This document shows, in pieces, positions 39,001 through 51,000 of a DNA stretch of 64,000 nt. The DNA comes from Lineus longissimus. Its lineage: Eukaryota > Nemertea > Pilidiophora > Heteronemertea > Lineidae. How positions within the stretch are numbered: the stretch's first letter is position 1; each line of letters starts with the position of its first letter. The position numbers were made by a program, and so were the translations under genes. The notes under the pieces were generated by a model that worked only from the letters and a program-made list of their open reading frames with translations, was not told the DNA's origin and ran no database searches. The stretch covers positions 22,880,599-22,944,598 of the forward strand of contig NC_088309.1 in assembly GCF_910592395.1 (NCBI RefSeq), given 5' to 3'.

Positions 39001-42000
39001 AAGACAGCATTGTCAGTCCCAGGGATGTTCATGATAGAGAAGTTCTACTTCGTCAGATTTAGCACAGGGATTAGGAAGGGCTGAGTTCATCTTCATAGCT
39101 GCTTGACGGGTCTCTTCCCTGTGATGACTTGGTCTGATAAGGATTGGTTTGTTATAACTGTGTTGGAGTTGAATATTAGAAGCATACTTGTTTCTTTTAA
39201 CTTTCCAGCTCTATCGTTTATCGCCTTGAACCCAACACAGACAGGTTTGCCATTCACCAAAGGATCAACACAAAAGGTGCCGTAGGAATATCTCACTTCA
39301 TTATCGGCACAGAGGTCTACCTAGTCATCGCTAACAGCCGAGGGAATGCTAGCGCCAAACTCGAGAAGAATATCATAACATATAAGTGGGATAGGACAAC
39401 CAAGTCATTCACATCACATCAGGAGATGACACAACTTTATGCGAACAGGATCAATATCTTCCAGTTCAATGGTGAAAGTGAGTGTTTGTGCTTTCTCTTG
39501 TAAGGAAGGGGAAAATCCTGAAATGATATGATATAAAAATTTGTCAAATTTTCCTTCATGATTATTGGTTGACATCAAAATTTGAATTAATGTTCAAGTG
39601 ATTGATAAGTATTAGTTGACCGAATTCTACTACAGAACTTAGGCATTGAAAAACACAACAGCATGTCTGAATCAGAATTATTTTGTCGGTTGCAGCTTTC
39701 CTGACCATAAGCAGCCTGAGAGGCAACTCGACCATCTACAAATGGCTTGTATCAACTTCTAAATTCCTGATGGTATCTCAGCGAGCAGCAGCAGTGGATC
39801 TAAACCCCGTCATCATCCAGCAGTCAATCGGGGATGTAGCATTCATTTCAATATCGAATACAACTTCCCTGGAGTCCAGATTGGATATGTTGTCTTTGGT
39901 GTCCTCAGACAGTGACTTTGTACCAAGGTTAGTATGCTTTGATGGATAATTGTATATAACATAAGGAAAATTAACCCCTTTTGGCAAAGTAAGCCTTCAA
40001 GGATGGAAGCCCAAATGAACAGTTTTGAAAGAATTTTAAGTAAAAAACTCAAAAGGAGGAATAGCTGATGGAAATATCTATATCATGTAATTGACCTTTC
40101 AGAAAGATCACAATGACCTTTGAACCTGACCAGCGTCTCTTAACGACAAATGTCGCTGTCTTAGAGGACACACGCCCAGAGGATGCGGAAGTTTTCATGG
40201 TTCGCTTAGTCAATCCCACTAATGGTGCCGAGGTTGGTGCAAACGATAGTGTGCAAGTCAACATCCTGCCCAATGATGATGCTTTTGGAATTATACAGTT
40301 TGCTGCGGTTGGTATACCCTATCATTTTGAGACAGTCGGGACAATCTGGAGACACTCACAATCATCAATTATAATCCTGGAGGTGACACCACAGATCTTT
40401 TTTGATTTGTGTGTGATGTTGTCATGTTCTTTCTTAGTTTTTCGCTTCTATATCTGTTATTATTCATCACATAGACATAAAAGTTACATATTCACGATCT
40501 GCTAACACTATCGCCAGTCACTTGCTCAATTGAAAGCTATTCATTTGAGCTTTAATTTTATATACCATTCCAATTGTAGGATTCAAGATTTGTCCGACAG
40601 ATTGAAAGATCTGGTGAGGATAACTCTGTGCGATTGAACATTGAAAGATTGCGAGGGAATCACGGCAGGGTGGAAGTTGCATGGGACTTGATCACAAAGA
40701 CGGGGACACCAGTCATGACCAATGATGTCACACCCACTGTGGGAAGCGTAAGTTATTTTAGGACATTCAAGTGGACTTATTCGTTGATCTCGTCAGCAGA
40801 ATACATGGATCAGTAATCTACTCCTTTTCTGTATTTGGATCTTAGATGGCAGTACTCTTCAGCATTTTAGGCTGCGATCATTGTTGTCTTTGATTAACCG
40901 ACAAAGTTTTTTGATAGCTGTTCTTGAATTAAGGAATTGTTACCAAGCTGATGGTCCTTGGTTGTCTAATCAAGACCATGTGGGTAGACTACAAGTTACA
41001 CCCCAAACCATTGCACCTTTTCTAGGTTGTGTTTGTGTCTGGAGCTGAGGTGTCCACTATTTCCCTCCTGATTAGAGATGATGCCTTACCAGAGATGGAC
41101 AAGGAGTTCACCATCAGGCTCAAGAATGTCACAGTCTCCGGTACAGGCATACCAGGCAAGGGTGCAACACTTGGTGAGTAAACCTTATTCTAATTTTAGA
41201 TTTAAAAAAAGACTGATGCTGATGCAGTGGAACCCTGGTAACACGACCACTCATGGGACTGAGGTTGAATGATCGTGTTACCGGGGTGGTCGCATTAGTG
41301 AAGTTGAAAATCCAGGGACAAAATGCATGATTAGGTTTTCCTGCCAAAATTGCCGACCGTGTGTGTATGCTGCTCGTTCATGTACAATGCCGCCTGACTC
41401 AGATTATGCAGTCGGTTCTGGTCATACGGTTCATCTGTCAGTCAGTTAAAAAAAAAATTTCACAAAAATTTTCAAAGTCAAAAAAGTTTTGGGACTGATG
41501 ATGTTGCTTCATTTTGAGAAGAAAACAAAAAAACAAGTGAACCAAAAAATTTCGACTTAAAAGTTTTTTCATCCTTCTGTGAGAGTAGAATTTTTTCGTA
41601 AGTGTGAACAACTTTCAAAGCCAAAGTTTACAGTTAGAAATTGTGATTCCCAGCCATTATTTAATCATTGGACTGAACGTTATTAGAAATGATGGATTTA
41701 TCTATCTTTGGTGATTACTTTTGGCTCAACGAGTAAATTTCTCCCTGCTTGGCAAAATCTTTTCAATATCCCATTTCCCCAGTAATGACAAATGCAAATA
41801 GCCTATTGAATAAAAAACGCCCTGCGGTGACTTTTCTTTGCCGACCTAATCCCTATTTAGCCGGTTTAGAAAGTCGGGCAGGAAAAGTCTTCCCCTGTGT
41901 TTGTATGGTCTGTGGTCAGTGTATGTGTGTGACTTGACAGGGAAAGGCCTATGTACAGGGCCTTTACATATAGGCCTGCTAGGAAATAAACCGAGGTGGA

Positions 42001-45000
42001 ACATTCGTGGATTTTGTTCATTAATTTTCGTCAAATTCATTGTTTGAGTTACTCTGTGAGCATTTGTGAGCATCATTCTGGATATTCATTTCGGAGATCA
42101 GACCGGCATCTCTGGTTTGCGTATTGCTAATTGTCAGTGAGTTTTTTGAGAAGTATCAATTTAAAGGAACTATATTTTGTCTTGAAATGAATAAGTTTGC
42201 ACCTACATTTATCTCACTAACAAACTCCTGATGATCGAGCCTTACCAGAGGGCTTGATTGACAAACGGTTCACCAAAGGTGTGTGTGTGTGGGGGGGGGA
42301 GGAGCGATTTCCAAGTCAGATCAATTGGCACCCAGCTATGTCCACAACATTGCCCTCTGCTAGTTGGCCTAATTATTTGCTGTTGGATTGATTTTCTCAC
42401 TTTCTGAAAAACAACTTCAAAGACAAGAAAAAGACCAATCGAATCCAGGCTAAATAAAGATTAAAATAAACCTGCAATCATTTGTGTGTTTGGACAGATT
42501 CCCATCGATTAGCTGGATCAATAAGCTTGATTAGTCCAATTAACTCGTCAGTCATAGCAAAACTGTCAATTATATCATGTGTTCAATAAGTGAGGAGGGG
42601 GGGGGGGGGAAGGGAGGGAGGGAGGACATTGACATGATTCACATGATGAAGTGCAAACTAGGAATCAGCCAGTGAGCTAAATGATAAACTGACAACACTA
42701 ATGCCAGATTAGCCTGTCTCTGTCACCTGCAGAAATGGAGGAAAGATTGATTGAGCAGTAACCTCAAGGTGATAGAACTCCCCTACATTGGGAGGCTCTG
42801 TGTGCTTTTCCAATGAATAACAAAACACAGTTCCATTACAAATGTAGCTCTAATTGTCTGGTTAAAAAATAATGTAATTTTCACGATACCCAAAGCTTAT
42901 TAGAAATATCAATAAAAACGAAAGAGTCAAAAAGTGCTAATTCTTGTTCCTAGGGTTTTGTTATTACAAATAGTAATTGGATGCTTAGGAAAGGAACTGT
43001 GGCTTTATAAAATCCCTGCTCCGTGTTGTGTGCGATTTATTATGCAGGATGCGCGTTCTGTGGAGAACTGTGATGAGAATCGATACAACGATGAGGTGTG
43101 CTGATCAATAGATGGTTTAGCTCACACGTTAGGAGAGTGATTGCTGATTCTTGAAGGAGTACGCTATGACTCGTGATTTTCGGATAAGTTCACTGTTTGA
43201 ATTACACTGGTACCAGTTTTCATTTAGTCTGTTTTTGGACATGAATTGGCCAATCTAATGGGAGTAATGTTGCATCTCAGTGTGCTGATCTATAATAGAT
43301 TGCCGCCTCAGGCTCCAAGTGGTCGATACAGAGGACGATTCTTGATATTTCGCATGCTCGGATATAATTGCTCTTTCAAGGAACGGTTGTAGTACCAGTT
43401 TGAGGTCAGTTTGAGGTCTGGATTGTCCCTCTTAGCATGTTTGATATGGAAGTTGTTCCATCAAGGTTCACTGTCATTAGATTGCTGCATGAGTTTGATC
43501 AAGATTCTTGGAGAAGGATAATGTTTGTTATTCTTGTAGGATTAGTTTTCAAATGATTGCTGTGTCTTCATTCAGTGTCTGTTTTGTTGAGTTAATGTAT
43601 TCTCTTTAGCTGGCCTCAATTGTCGAAGAGAGTCATCCTCTCTATCATGATCAGTCGGGAATCGAACCCATCCAGGACCCCAGAGGTGACAGACACTGAT
43701 GTTTCCACTGTGCCTCTTGATTCGACAACCTAATAGGCTATATGGTTTTATTGGATAATTTCAAACAACCAACCCTGGGAAATTTCTATTTGTACTTTCA
43801 ACATTGAACTCGAAACTAATTGCCTGTTATGAGATAAGCACTATAAATATATTTACCCAATTTGATATAAGAAGTCAAACTTCTGTGTGAAAATGATAAC
43901 TTGAAAAATCAATGCTTAAAATTCTCTCTTCCTCTGAAGTTCAACCCTCCATTTGAAAAACGGTTAGTTTTGTTTTGACAGACCTGCAGGGCCTGGGGTT
44001 GTGTTGCAGCGACGCGAATCTTTATTTTCTCATAATAATCCGTACATTGTCATCAGGAAAAATTGATTGTTTTTCTCGAAATGTGGGACTGTATTGCCAT
44101 CGCTTAATGCTCTCTAATGTCACTTAGGGATCCGTGTATGAGAAGGCATCGGAAGATTCTTTTCTTTTGTTCTGCTGCATCGATTTGATCGGGGAAAATC
44201 AGAGCCACGCCTATATTCATTAAGATTGTCTTGTTGTTCTTCGTAGAAGTTGCATCTTCTGGCGGTCACCTTTTCTGTCTTGGTTACATGTAGGCCTAGA
44301 TATACACACATACAGGGGAATGGATCGAAAAAAGAAGGTTTTAGGCCCTTTTAATCCCTCCGACTTAACAATTGTGGATAGGTCTGCATTATGGATCGTG
44401 TCCTTTGGAATTTGGATTTAGACGATGGTATTTGAATCGCAAAGTTTTAGGAGTGAAGCACCCTGCAACGAGGAATTTGAATTGCTGTCACCAACAATCA
44501 TGATCGCATGCAACAAAAAAATGCTTGTTTGCAGTGGTCATTGCAAGTGCCTTCAACAACAATCGAGATTGTACTGACCTGCAGATATTATCAAACCCAG
44601 CCTGTATACTGGTTTTACTCGCAGATGGTGGCAGCGATTATAATTGCTGGTTACGGGAATTTAAATTGCTTGTTATCTGGCACTAAAGATAGCAGAAGAA
44701 TCACCTGCTTCCCCATGCCCTTTGTTGCCATTATTGACTTGACAAACTGACCATCTCAATACTTTCTTCCCAATCAGTAGGTCCAGACAAAACAATTTTG
44801 AGACAAGGACTGAAACCACTCAAGCATTCTGAATGGAATTTACTTTATGACCAAAGATCGAAGAACGCCTATGCCTTAGCGAGATAACATTTTATTTGAA
44901 CTTGCGCTCAAAGGAATGTATGATATCGCTTTCTCTGGTTAAAGGAAATATTAGCCAGCATGGATAGCTTTGTTATGCCCTCCCTTTGAGTTTGCAACTT

Positions 45001-48000
45001 GGTACAATTCTCTCGCTGTGTGTGCTAACTCAGACTCTTTCTACAGCATCATGTTTCACTGGAGAATGAAAGGATCCACTGTTCCTAGATGGACAAGGCA
45101 CTCTCAGGATAAAATATGTGTTATAACTGACAAATATTATGAATATATTATCCTCCTTGGGCTGTTTGGGCTGTTTGGTGGGATTCAATGTGATATCAAT
45201 TCGACAAGTACAGAAATGAATACTACTCCTCCATCTTCGGTGGTGACAACGGGTAATTTTGTTTTTTTACATTTTAGTAACTTTGTCATGTAAAATGCAT
45301 GTATCATTTTCAACCTGTTTAATGCCTCGGGTACTGAATGACGTAGATCTACGTCATTTACACCCATCCATTCTGTACCCAATGACGTAGATCTACGTCA
45401 TTTACACCCATCCATTCTGTACCCAATGATGTAGATCTACCTCATTGGGTGGGGGTTCCCATTGACTGTAGCAATTGTCTCTTTGAAACGATGTAAACTA
45501 CACAAGCTTCAAAAGTGGTAAATGTTGGCACTGTAACAAATTTTATACATCAGTTTCATCAATAAACATGATAAAGCTGGATCATCTTCTTCGTTTGCCT
45601 TGCCTCGACTGTTTGAGTGTGCACTTCTGGTTACTTGGTTTGAAAATGACATTTGTCATAAAGCTAAGGTTTCTTGTGATATCATTTTCCAGGTGTCTAT
45701 AATACGAGCACGATGGTGATCATGGCCAGTGATTCTCCAAATGGAGTGGTGTCATGGGAGAAGACGGCCTTGGCAACAACTGAACCAGAAGGCTCGGATG
45801 CCACCGTAACTCTTCATGTTATCAGGGAACAAGGCTCAAAGGGAACCATACAAGTCTCTTACATGTAAGTGTAGTGTAATTGTCTGATTTAGAAAGTGTT
45901 TTGCCACAGTTTCCCTTTAACTCAAAAGACCGCAATGTGCCTCTCTTGATGTGATCCTCTCAATTTCTTCAGCACGTCACGGGACATGTCCAAGCAGACG
46001 TCAAAACAAGCTACAGCAGGCGATGACTACGTTGCTAAGCAGGAGACCGTGAGCATGGCACCTGGTGTCAACCGGACAGCTGTGACTGTGGTCATCAAGC
46101 ACGTAAGTGTAGGATTCCCTTGGAGACGTTTTCTTTATGGGCTATTACCACTGTTGAGCTGCTTCAAATGAATATGTCCTCCATTTCTGTTGCCATGCAT
46201 AGCGTGTTTCACTATTCCTTCAAACTGAGTGCTTAAGGGTTATGTATTGATCTACTGACTTGCCACAAGTTCTTGTCGCATACACATTCCCATCAATGAC
46301 TGGTTATAACACTGATGGCTTACGTCAGTGGATCCGAGTTTGAGTCCCGGTGAGACAACCTTACTAGGCTAGGGTGTGTAAGCCACTGAGGTGTCGTGTC
46401 AGTTATCATTATTCCCCAAAATGATTTAACTTCTTTGTATTTCAGGATGATCTACCAGAGCAGGAAGAGTCGTTCCTGGTGAACATCACCTCTGTTCACC
46501 TGATGGGCGCCCCCGCTACAGCAGGTGTCGGGCCAAGTATCAAGAAGCCAGGAGATGTTGCTACCGTTTCTATTGGAGAGAATGACGTTGCTGGTGGTGT
46601 TATACAGTTTGATGTTGCCAAGGTATGGTTTCATGTCATCTTCTTGTTTGCCTTTGTGAGAGTTTAATCTTGTGCCACTATGATTGGCTGCCAATTTAAG
46701 GTACATGTATAAATGGCATTGGAAGTCTGTCCAATCTACTCATACCTCTCACTTGTATGGTGTTGGATCACAGATTCTTGCAGGTTTGAAGAATTCTCAT
46801 CTTATTCTTCTAGAATGCCAATGACCAGATTGATACCTACGAGGGGGAGGTGCTACGCTTGCCAGTGAATCGTACGAAGGGCACCTTCGGTGATGTGACA
46901 ATATCATGGAGGACGATCCAGAATGAGGCTAGCAGTAGCGACTACAAACCAAATGGAGGCTATATCACATTTACCGAGGGACAAACTATGGCGACAATCA
47001 ATATCACAATTGTGGACGACACTATTACTGAGGGAGTTGAGGTGAGCATTTTATGCTTCTTTTACCCTCTTAACATACATTCCTGCATTCCTTCTACTAA
47101 CTTATCTGTCAAAGTGACTTGCCAAAGAATGTCGATTGTCAGAAAGTAATAGTGATCATATCTGTATTGATCAGCCGCATGTTTGTAGCATACTCTGGTT
47201 GCATTATTGGATTGACATTGAATATGCTGGGGCTTCAAATTTTCTAACCTCACTTCTGTGCATTAACATTCCAGAAATTTGAGGTTCATCTGTTTGAGAA
47301 AGTTTCTGGCCCGCCCACGGCCTTCTTGGGTGACAAGAGAAAAGTAACAGTAGCCATTAGAAAGAATGACTCGCCCAATGGCATGTTTGGGTTCGTCGAG
47401 GCCCAGCAGTCTGTGCGGGAGCCAGCAAATGCAGATGACCCTGGAGGAAACGTGACATTCAACGTCCAGCGTCTACAAGGAACTGAGGGAACGGTTGTCG
47501 TCACTTGGAGACTAAGCGAGAATGCCAAGGATGACTTCCAGGTGCCGCTGACTGGAAGTTTAACATTTAAAAATGTAAGTCTGATCCAAACTATTTCTAG
47601 TTTGCACAGCTCTGCCTATGTGATAAAGTATAGTGTACAATAAAATACACTAGACCCACAGTAATTTATCTCATATTGAGCCTCAAAGAGCCAGGAATTT
47701 TGGTTCCTTGAAAGCCACCTGGGTTCTCACAAATGTGTGGTAACCAGAAATGTTAACCACGAGACTGTAAGGCTTCTCAACCATTATTGTATTTTCTCTT
47801 CAGGGAGAAGTCAAACATGCTGTTACACTCCGCACTAAAGGTGACAGCATCCTCGAGGGTGATGAGAAATTCACCATATCATTGGTGTCCGCAGACAATA
47901 ACGCTGACATCAACCCGAAAGCGAGTGAGGCAGCTATCATCATTTTGGCTGACAAGGGAGCCAACGGCATCATACAGATTGTCCCAAGCGATCGCTCCAT

Positions 48001-51000
48001 TCTCATCGGTGAGCCCTCGGCTTCCTACGATGGGAAGGCGACTATCGGCGTAACACGAGGAATTGGGAAATTTGGTGAGGTCATTATCACTTGGCAGATT
48101 ACCGAGAGGGACACGGAGACTTTCCTGGCGCTACAGGGTATGGTGACATTTAAAGATGGCCAAGAGAATCAGACCATTGAGATTCAGGTAAATCATACCA
48201 TATTTTCTCTCATTTCCTTCTTTACACCGATTATTACACTATCACACCCAGTTCTCACCTTGTGTCACTTCTCAGAACCTTAAATTACTCATGATCTTGA
48301 TCTTCGTACCTATCCACTCTTCCTTCAGACCAAGGATGATACCGTACCTGAACTGAAGCATCTGTATGCGTTAGAGATCACGTCTGCCACTGGTGGCGCC
48401 ATAGTATCCACAGAACCGGGTGCCAGGAAGTCTATAATCACCATGGTGGCCAGTGACTACCCACACGGATTGTTCCAGTTTGCAGCTCCACAGGAGAAGA
48501 TGGTGTCTGAGGATGACGGCTTTGTGAGTAGAACTGACTTCAGTCATTTTCATCCAATAAACCCTGAGTTACAATTGCCGAGTTCTATGATTCTCTTTTC
48601 TCCTGAGAGTCTTGGTCAGGTCAGAGTAATAGGTCATTATCTTCTTCCTCTGCTTTCTGGTGATTAAGGCAATTCACAATCAGTTTGAAGGTTTGGGTTA
48701 TTGGTATTTTTTGTTTCTTTGATAGGTTTCCTTGACCATTAAGAGGGACTTTGGAACAGTAGGCCAGGTGAAGGTCTCGTACACGACCTGGCAGAGTACT
48801 GCCAAAGAAGGGGAAGACTTCACAGCCGAGTCTGGGGAGATGACCTTCGCCAACGGCGAGAGAGAGCAGAAGCTCCAGGTGTCGATCCTGCAGGATATCC
48901 GGCCAGAGGGACCAGAGGAATTTTGTGTCAATATCACCAAGGTGGAGTTACTGTCAAGGTAAGGGGCAGCTTTGTTTTCAGTGGTGTAGTGTTAGACGCA
49001 GGTCCACGAGGTCTCAGGTTCAAGCCTTAAATCAGTTTTAACTTAATTTCTCTGTGACAATTGCGATGCTCACATAATGCTTGTGTGAATTTGTTTAATC
49101 TCTTGAACAAAAATTTGCATTGAGGGTATGATCTCTGGGCATCTATTGTTGAATCCTATGTGAAATTTCTTTGTCATACTCTGACAAGTGAGGATCAACA
49201 GCAAGGGATTACAACTCAGCATTTGATTCTCATCCGTTGGTATGACTTGTAAAATACTTCTTCCAGTACCAACAACTATACCAGTATTGGAGGCTTGGCG
49301 ATGGACATGGCACCAGAGATTGGCCCTCTAGTTGTCAAAAAGGTTATTATCACTAAGAACGATAATGCTGAGGGAACACTGGAATTCAATTCGTCTGCAG
49401 TTAATATGCTTGGTAAGTGGAATAATCCGTTCTTAAAGTTACTGGAGTATTACATGCATTCTGGCCTGATACAAGTTTGTGGCAAAGTTCCACACTAATA
49501 ACCTGAAGGTCTTTGGTTCAACCACCTGAATGACACTACCTTAAGTGAGGAAATTTGATGAAGGATCTGGATACCAAGACTTATCCAGTGGGATAGGGGA
49601 TAGGGGATAGACACTGGCCTAAGGGTTAAGGTTAAATTTCCAATCACACGACGGATTGGAATTCCATATTGCCGTCGAAAAACTTTAAAGAAGAGATTCC
49701 ACCTTAGTATGGTAGATATAAATCCTGTCATGTCTGACTTTTTGCTATTCTGTTCCAGTCAAAGAAGATGCCGGAGTGGCCCGCATCCCTGTCATACGGA
49801 CTGGTGGAAGCTATGGCAAGGTGTCCGTAAAGTATGAAGCTGCAAATCAAACAGCCAAGCATGGCGAAGACTACATCTTGCAAAAGGGCGAGGTCGAGTT
49901 TGGCGATGGGGTGACGTCTGCTTTCATACAAGTCGTCATCTTGAATGATAATTTGCGGGAATTTGGAGAATCGTTTGAAGTCAAGCTCACAGCAGCTACA
50001 GGTAAATTCAAATTTAGGTATATTACCTGACGTCTGTGCGAGTGCATGACGTCTGTGCGAGTGCAGGGAAGACCCCATCCAAGTAAGAAACGTGTAGCTG
50101 GTAATGATTGCCACCCCAATTGTCCCCCACAGTGGCGAATATACAGAAAAAGAAGAGAAAACATTTTCATTCATTTATTTACTAACTGATACATTATTTT
50201 CAGGGGGAGCTAGTCTGGGAAGTCGTACAAATGCTGTGGTCACCATTGACAAATCTGACTACCCAAATGGAAAGTTTACCTTCGTTGGTACAACCAACCT
50301 TATTATTCCCAATCCGTCAACAGATCAGGTCAGGACATTCTTCCTGGAAAGAAGTGGCGGCACCTTAGGGAAACAGACAGTAAGTTATCTTTTAGGTTGT
50401 TCTGTGTGTATCTAGGGTTTGGCGCCAATCAGGTTTATTAACATAGTGGCTTGTCTGTGGCTGGGAGAAGTTGAGTAACTAAAGAAACTTCTAAGATATT
50501 GTTGGCAGTCCATCCATGTCAGGCCAGATTGGTTGGCCCTTTTGCTGGAAGTGCTGAATTCCCATACACTATATCTAACCTGCAGTGCAATTAGACCATG
50601 TTGAGCCTTTGGCAAGGACAATTATTTTGAAAATCTTAACAATTCCGAAGTTACTATTCTTACTCTCTGTCAATTACATCTTAGGTCCACTGGCGCATCA
50701 TGGGTTTCAATGACAAGAACAAACAGGTATTCGACACAAACGACGTCAGCTACAACATCAGTGGAACAGAGGTGACATCAGGAAGCTTGGTCTGGGCGGA
50801 TGGAGAGCTTGGACAGAAGAACATCGCTCTCACCATCAAACCTCACACTGGACCAGAGATACAGAAGATCTTCTTGATCACAATCTACGATATTGTTGGC
50901 AGTCCAGCCACGTCAGGCCATGGGGAAGTTGGCCCTCTTGCTGGAAGTGCTGAACTCACAGTAGGTGTTGTCAAGACAGTTTCACAACCTGACTCCCTTT

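Larger units (their letters stand above)
41174..45692 (+). other. Intron 28 (4.5 kb), repeat-bearing
   Basis: The largest intron inside the readable gene. It contains a possible near-inverted pair ggtaacacgacca / atcgtgttacc (about 41,238-41,282), a (gt)n and G-run patch near 42,280, the G-rich tract at 42,596, a SINE-like piece at 43,654 and the palindrome array at 45,337. A frame ending near 45,255 looks exon-like at its 3' side, but it has no acceptor and would break the phase 1/1 join. Confidence 0.6.

Noticed and set aside
43654-43726. Functional tRNA gene on the minus strand
   Set aside because: A and B boxes are present, but no acceptor or anticodon stem pairs convincingly; a SINE head or tRNA relic fits better.
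44970-45293. Frame ending IQCDINSTSTEMNTTPPSSVVTT before a gtaatt donor, as an extra ADGRV1 exon
   Set aside because: No AG acceptor with a pyrimidine tract precedes the plausible part. Exons 28 and 29 join in phase 1/1 to give an unbroken Calx-beta, so an exon here is not needed.
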